From: JBHENC01 sp051000345
GTDB taxonomy: Bacteria > Acidobacteriota > Blastocatellia > Pyrinomonadales > Pyrinomonadaceae
NCBI GenBank assembly: GCA_051000345.1
Contig: JBPCOJ010000004.1
Location: 9,212 to 73,211 of the forward strand
Direction: 5' to 3'
Length of the DNA stretch: 64,000 bases
Below, in pieces: positions 61,393 to 64,000 of this stretch. The number at the start of each line of letters is the position of its first letter. Within the stretch, counting starts at the first letter, position 1. Both the position numbers and the translations under genes were made by a program. The notes under the pieces were generated by a model. That model had not been told where the DNA came from. It saw only the letters and a list, made by a program, of their open reading frames with translations, and searched no databases.

Positions 61393-62949
61393 ATGCGAAT
61401 TCTTTTATACAATCCTGACAACGGTGTTACGCGCAATTTCATGCCGCACCTGTGGATGTTTCTGCTTCAATCGCTCACTCCGCCCGGCCACGAAGTGCTG
61501 CTGATTGACGGGAACGCGCAATCGATGAACGAAGAAGAACTCGTCGCCTACATCAAGAAAGAGAAAATCGGCCTCGTCGGGATCGGCGCGATGACGCGCA
61601 TGGCTGCTAAAGCCTACCGCATGGCAGACGCGATTCGCGCCGCAGGAGTGCTCGTCGTGATGGGCGGCCCCCACGTCACGGAAGTGCCTGACGAACCATT
61701 GGGACGCGACGGCGGACAGCGCCACGCGGACGCCATCGCTCTCGGCGAAGCGGACGAAACGTGGCCTTTGATTGTCGAAGATGCCGCGCGCGGCGAACGA
61801 AAGGAAGTTTATCAACCGTCGCGCGACGCCAAAGGTGTCGATGTCAAGCCGAGCTTGCAAGACTACCCGACGATTCCTTGGGAGACGATTGATCTGGATC
61901 AATTCAATCTCGTGCCGAAGTTTATCCGCCCGCTGTTAGAGAAGCACGGCGCGGGCTGGGGCACGTTTCGCGTGATTCCTATCGAGTCCGGGCGCGGCTG
62001 TCCATACGGCTGCGAGTTCTGTACCGTGACGGGATTCTTCGGCGACTCGATTCGCTTTCGCACAAACGAATCGGTTGTTGACGAATTGCTGCGACTGAAA
62101 AAACGCGCGCGTCAGGACGGCGGGCAAGTCGCTGTTTTCTTTATCGACGACAATTTTGCGATCAACAAAAAGCGCACGAAATCTTTATTGCGCGACATTA
62201 TCGCGGCGGGCGCGGAATTGCCATGGGTCGCGCAGATCAGCGCTAATCTTTTGCGCGATGAAGAACTCGTTGACTTGATTACGCAATCCGGCGGCAAGTG
62301 GATTTTCATCGGCATGGAATCAATCGATCCGGCCAACCTTGCTGACGTGAACAAGAATTTCAATAAGCCCGGCGAGTATCAGGAAGTGCTTCAGCGTTTG
62401 GCAGACCGCAACGTTTACGCGATCACGTCCTTTATCTTCGGGATGGACAACGATACGACGGGCGTGGCGGAACGCACACTCGAACAGATTCACGAATGGG
62501 CGCCGGGCTTGCCTGTGTTCGGTCAGCTCACGCCGTTTCCCGCGACGCCGCTCTATGATCGTCTCGCAAAAGCCGGACGACTCGCCCGCCCGAAGCACTG
62601 GATGGATTTTGCGCCGTTCGAGATGGCGCACGAGCCTTTGAAGATAACGATGAAGGAAGCGCGCGCGGAAGTCGATCACGCGTGGCGGTCTTCTTACAGC
62701 CCGGAGAGAAATTACGAAGTATTTCAATCGCTCGAAGGCAAGCCGCTCGAATTTCGCATCGGGCACTTCGTCGCGCGACTCTTCTTTCGCGGCATTTACT
62801 TTCCGCAGATGAACAAGCGCGATTGGCTCAAAGTAATCGCGCAAAACCGTCGCACAATCTTTGCTATCACGAGAGACTCATTCGGCGCATGGCGTGCCTC
62901 GCGGAAAAGCAAGCCGCAAACGAGCCTCGCCCCGCGCGAATCGCGTTAA
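61393..62949 (+). CDS. B12-binding radical SAM protein
   Basis: 518 residues. N-terminal cobalamin-binding fold (about 1-140; VLLIDGNAQ, GIGAMTRM, MGGPHVTEVP), then a radical-SAM core with the 4Fe-4S motif Cys203-x3-Cys207-x2-Cys210 (CPYGCEFC), IESGRG before it, and FIDDNFAINKKR. The C-terminus resembles DUF4070 of HpnP/HpnJ-type proteins. Class-B radical SAM methylases act on lipids, cofactors or antibiotics; no hopanoid or cofactor genes adjoin it, so the substrate is unknown. GAGGGAAACGG lies upstream of the ATG. Confidence 0.9.
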   Translation: MRILLYNPDNGVTRNFMPHLWMFLLQSLTPPGHEVLLIDGNAQSMNEEELVAYIKKEKIGLVGIGAMTRMAAKAYRMADAIRAAGVLVVMGGPHVTEVPDEPLGRDGGQRHADAIALGEADETWPLIVEDAARGERKEVYQPSRDAKGVDVKPSLQDYPTIPWETIDLDQFNLVPKFIRPLLEKHGAGWGTFRVIPIESGRGCPYGCEFCTVTGFFGDSIRFRTNESVVDELLRLKKRARQDGGQVAVFFIDDNFAINKKRTKSLLRDIIAAGAELPWVAQISANLLRDEELVDLITQSGGKWIFIGMESIDPANLADVNKNFNKPGEYQEVLQRLADRNVYAITSFIFGMDNDTTGVAERTLEQIHEWAPGLPVFGQLTPFPATPLYDRLAKAGRLARPKHWMDFAPFEMAHEPLKITMKEARAEVDHAWRSSYSPERNYEVFQSLEGKPLEFRIGHFVARLFFRGIYFPQMNKRDWLKVIAQNRRTIFAITRDSFGAWRASRKSKPQTSLAPRESR

Positions 62950-62986
62950 AGCCGCCTTCGTTCCGACAAAATTAATTGCCTTCCAA

Positions 62987-64000
62987 CTACGGCGCGCAAA
63001 CCTTGCAGGCGTGATAACCGGCAGTTTGCGCAGCCAGCGATGTCGAGAATCCGACGCGATTCTTCGGCGATATAGTGTCCGCCCAATCGCAATCCGGCGA
63101 GTGATAAATTCCTAAAGCACGATTCGCAATAATCGCATCGGCAGTCACACTCACGAGCATGGGCTGCGAAGCATTTTGCGCGCTTGCGGCGTTGTTGGCC
63201 TTCATCATCCACCACGGCAAAGGTTTGGCGGGCGGCGATGAAGACGAAAGCGCGTTCGAGCCGGTAAGCGAAACGTTGCGTAGAAAGGCATCGCGTTCTT
63301 TGAGCGCCCGGTTAAAACCGTACAGCAAAGGAATTACGACAAGAGCCATAATCAAGATCAAGAGGGTATACCCAAACGGCAAGCCCACCACATTTGCCAT
63401 GTTAAAAAACAATACAAACCAAAACCACATCCATCTTCTAATCTGCGGCAGTGCTTTCGCATAGACAATCGCGTTTTTGCGAACTTCCAGCGGATTAGTC
63501 GGCGGCGTGATCGTCGCGGATGAATTTTGCGCGGGCGGCGTGCCGCTGAAGACGCTTTGCACTGTGTGAGAGCCGGGCGATTGCGGCATCGCTCTATCAC
63601 GATGCTGTTCCCATACAGTCCACGCGGGAGTTGCCGCCGCCGCGTTTTTAACGGGCGCGACTTCACGCGTTTTCCCGATCACGTCAGCGCCAATTGGCGC
63701 AACCATCCACGCAGGCAATTTCGATTTCGCCGTCACTAATTCAAGCAAGGACGGAACCTTCGACGGATCACTCTTCGCCGCCGTCTCCAGAATCTCCGCG
63801 AGCCTTCGATGTTCCGCGCCGATCTCTTTAACTTTTGCGAACAGCGCGGAAGCTTCGGGCGCGAGGAAATCGGCCTTCGTGAAAATCAAATTTTCGTCGT
63901 GATGCTCCTTCCATAAATCAGGCAGCTCCGCCAGAGAAATCAATGATAGATACACGACGAGCGCGGAAAAGTTGTCTAAATTTACATCGAACAATTTTTC
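62987..64000 (-). CDS. Membrane protein with Ada-like zinc C-terminus, truncated at right edge
   Basis: An open frame of 337 codons from the stop at 62987 to the right edge; reading continues past the TTG at 63994 without a stop, so the N-terminus lies outside. Two membrane segments (about WMWFWFVLFFNMA and LILIMALVVIPLLYG). The C-terminus YHSPDCDWADTI... GYHACKVCAP has the Cys-x-x-Cys of Ada/zinc-ribbon domains used in many DNA-linked proteins. Unusual fusion; function unknown. Confidence 0.65.
   Translation of the reverse strand, partial: EKLFDVNLDNFSALVVYLSLISLAELPDLWKEHHDENLIFTKADFLAPEASALFAKVKEIGAEHRRLAEILETAAKSDPSKVPSLLELVTAKSKLPAWMVAPIGADVIGKTREVAPVKNAAAATPAWTVWEQHRDRAMPQSPGSHTVQSVFSGTPPAQNSSATITPPTNPLEVRKNAIVYAKALPQIRRWMWFWFVLFFNMANVVGLPFGYTLLILIMALVVIPLLYGFNRALKERDAFLRNVSLTGSNALSSSSPPAKPLPWWMMKANNAASAQNASQPMLVSVTADAIIANRALGIYHSPDCDWADTISPKNRVGFSTSLAAQTAGYHACKVCAP

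Noticed and set aside
1..64000. tRNA, rRNA and riboswitches
   Set aside because: No cloverleaf, rRNA signature or known riboswitch core was seen by eye; a covariance search would be needed to exclude small RNAs.

Overview
This 64 kb window is a bacterial chromosome segment that is moderately GC-rich and coding-dense, with short intergenic gaps. No rRNA, tRNA or CRISPR array was seen. Secreted multidomain proteins with a DUF4214 tail, Calx-beta and LTD domains, a very large alpha-2-macroglobulin, DUF885 and isoaspartyl-peptidase proteins, glycine-rich RRM protein and abundant hairpin repeats suggest a soil-type Acidobacteriota relative, possibly Blastocatellia. That placement is inference from gene content only.

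Layout. 0-4.6 kb: a truncated gene, then a tight leftward operon of two thymidylate-kinase-like proteins, an exopolyphosphatase and a CHAD protein. 4.7-6.1 kb: a CBS protein and a SixA-like phosphatase. 6.0-7.3 kb: a Cys-rich ORF and a hicBA toxin-antitoxin pair, each followed by an attC-like site, so this looks like a small integron-cassette array without an integrase. 7.4-14.2 kb: ferritin-like DUF892, membrane or secreted peptidases (M48-like, DUF885, Tat-exported isoaspartyl peptidase, PrsW) and a GNAT. 14.3-21.3 kb: one 2318-codon secreted nuclease with adhesin-like repeats. 21.6-31.1 kb: a Tat amidase, a type III restriction-modification pair whose two genes are separated by a hairpin element, a PfkB kinase and an amidohydrolase. 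31.5-37.6 kb: alpha-2-macroglobulin. 37.7-41.7 kb: histidine-degradation genes hutU-hutG-hutI, overlapping. 41.8-47.2 kb: AT-richer accessory genes (a PD-(D/E)XK nuclease, small proteins, a secreted HExxH protein, a DEDDh exonuclease) around the housekeeping ettA. 47.3-56.7 kb: a subtilase, an ATP-grasp protein, msrA, an encapsulated-ferritin-like protein without a visible shell gene, a cupin phosphoglucose isomerase, an alpha/beta hydrolase, topoisomerase III and a small monooxygenase. 56.7-64 kb: a fatty-acid desaturase, an RRM RNA-binding protein, a DEAD helicase, infA, small conserved genes, a B12/radical-SAM protein and a membrane protein cut by the right edge.

The most unusual signals are: (i) five dispersed copies of a nested-hairpin repeat (at about 5.3, 26.0, 29.4, 53.6 and 56.2 kb) whose stems show paired base changes between copies; (ii) the attC-like pair around hicBA, where the left boundary of each proposed cassette matches its own right-hand core site; (iii) the kinase-kinase-Ppx-CHAD operon, in which one kinase has Arg in place of the Walker A Lys; (iv) the orphan EncFtn-type protein with every metal ligand but no targeting peptide. 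No single fully convincing new system was found; these four are the best candidates.
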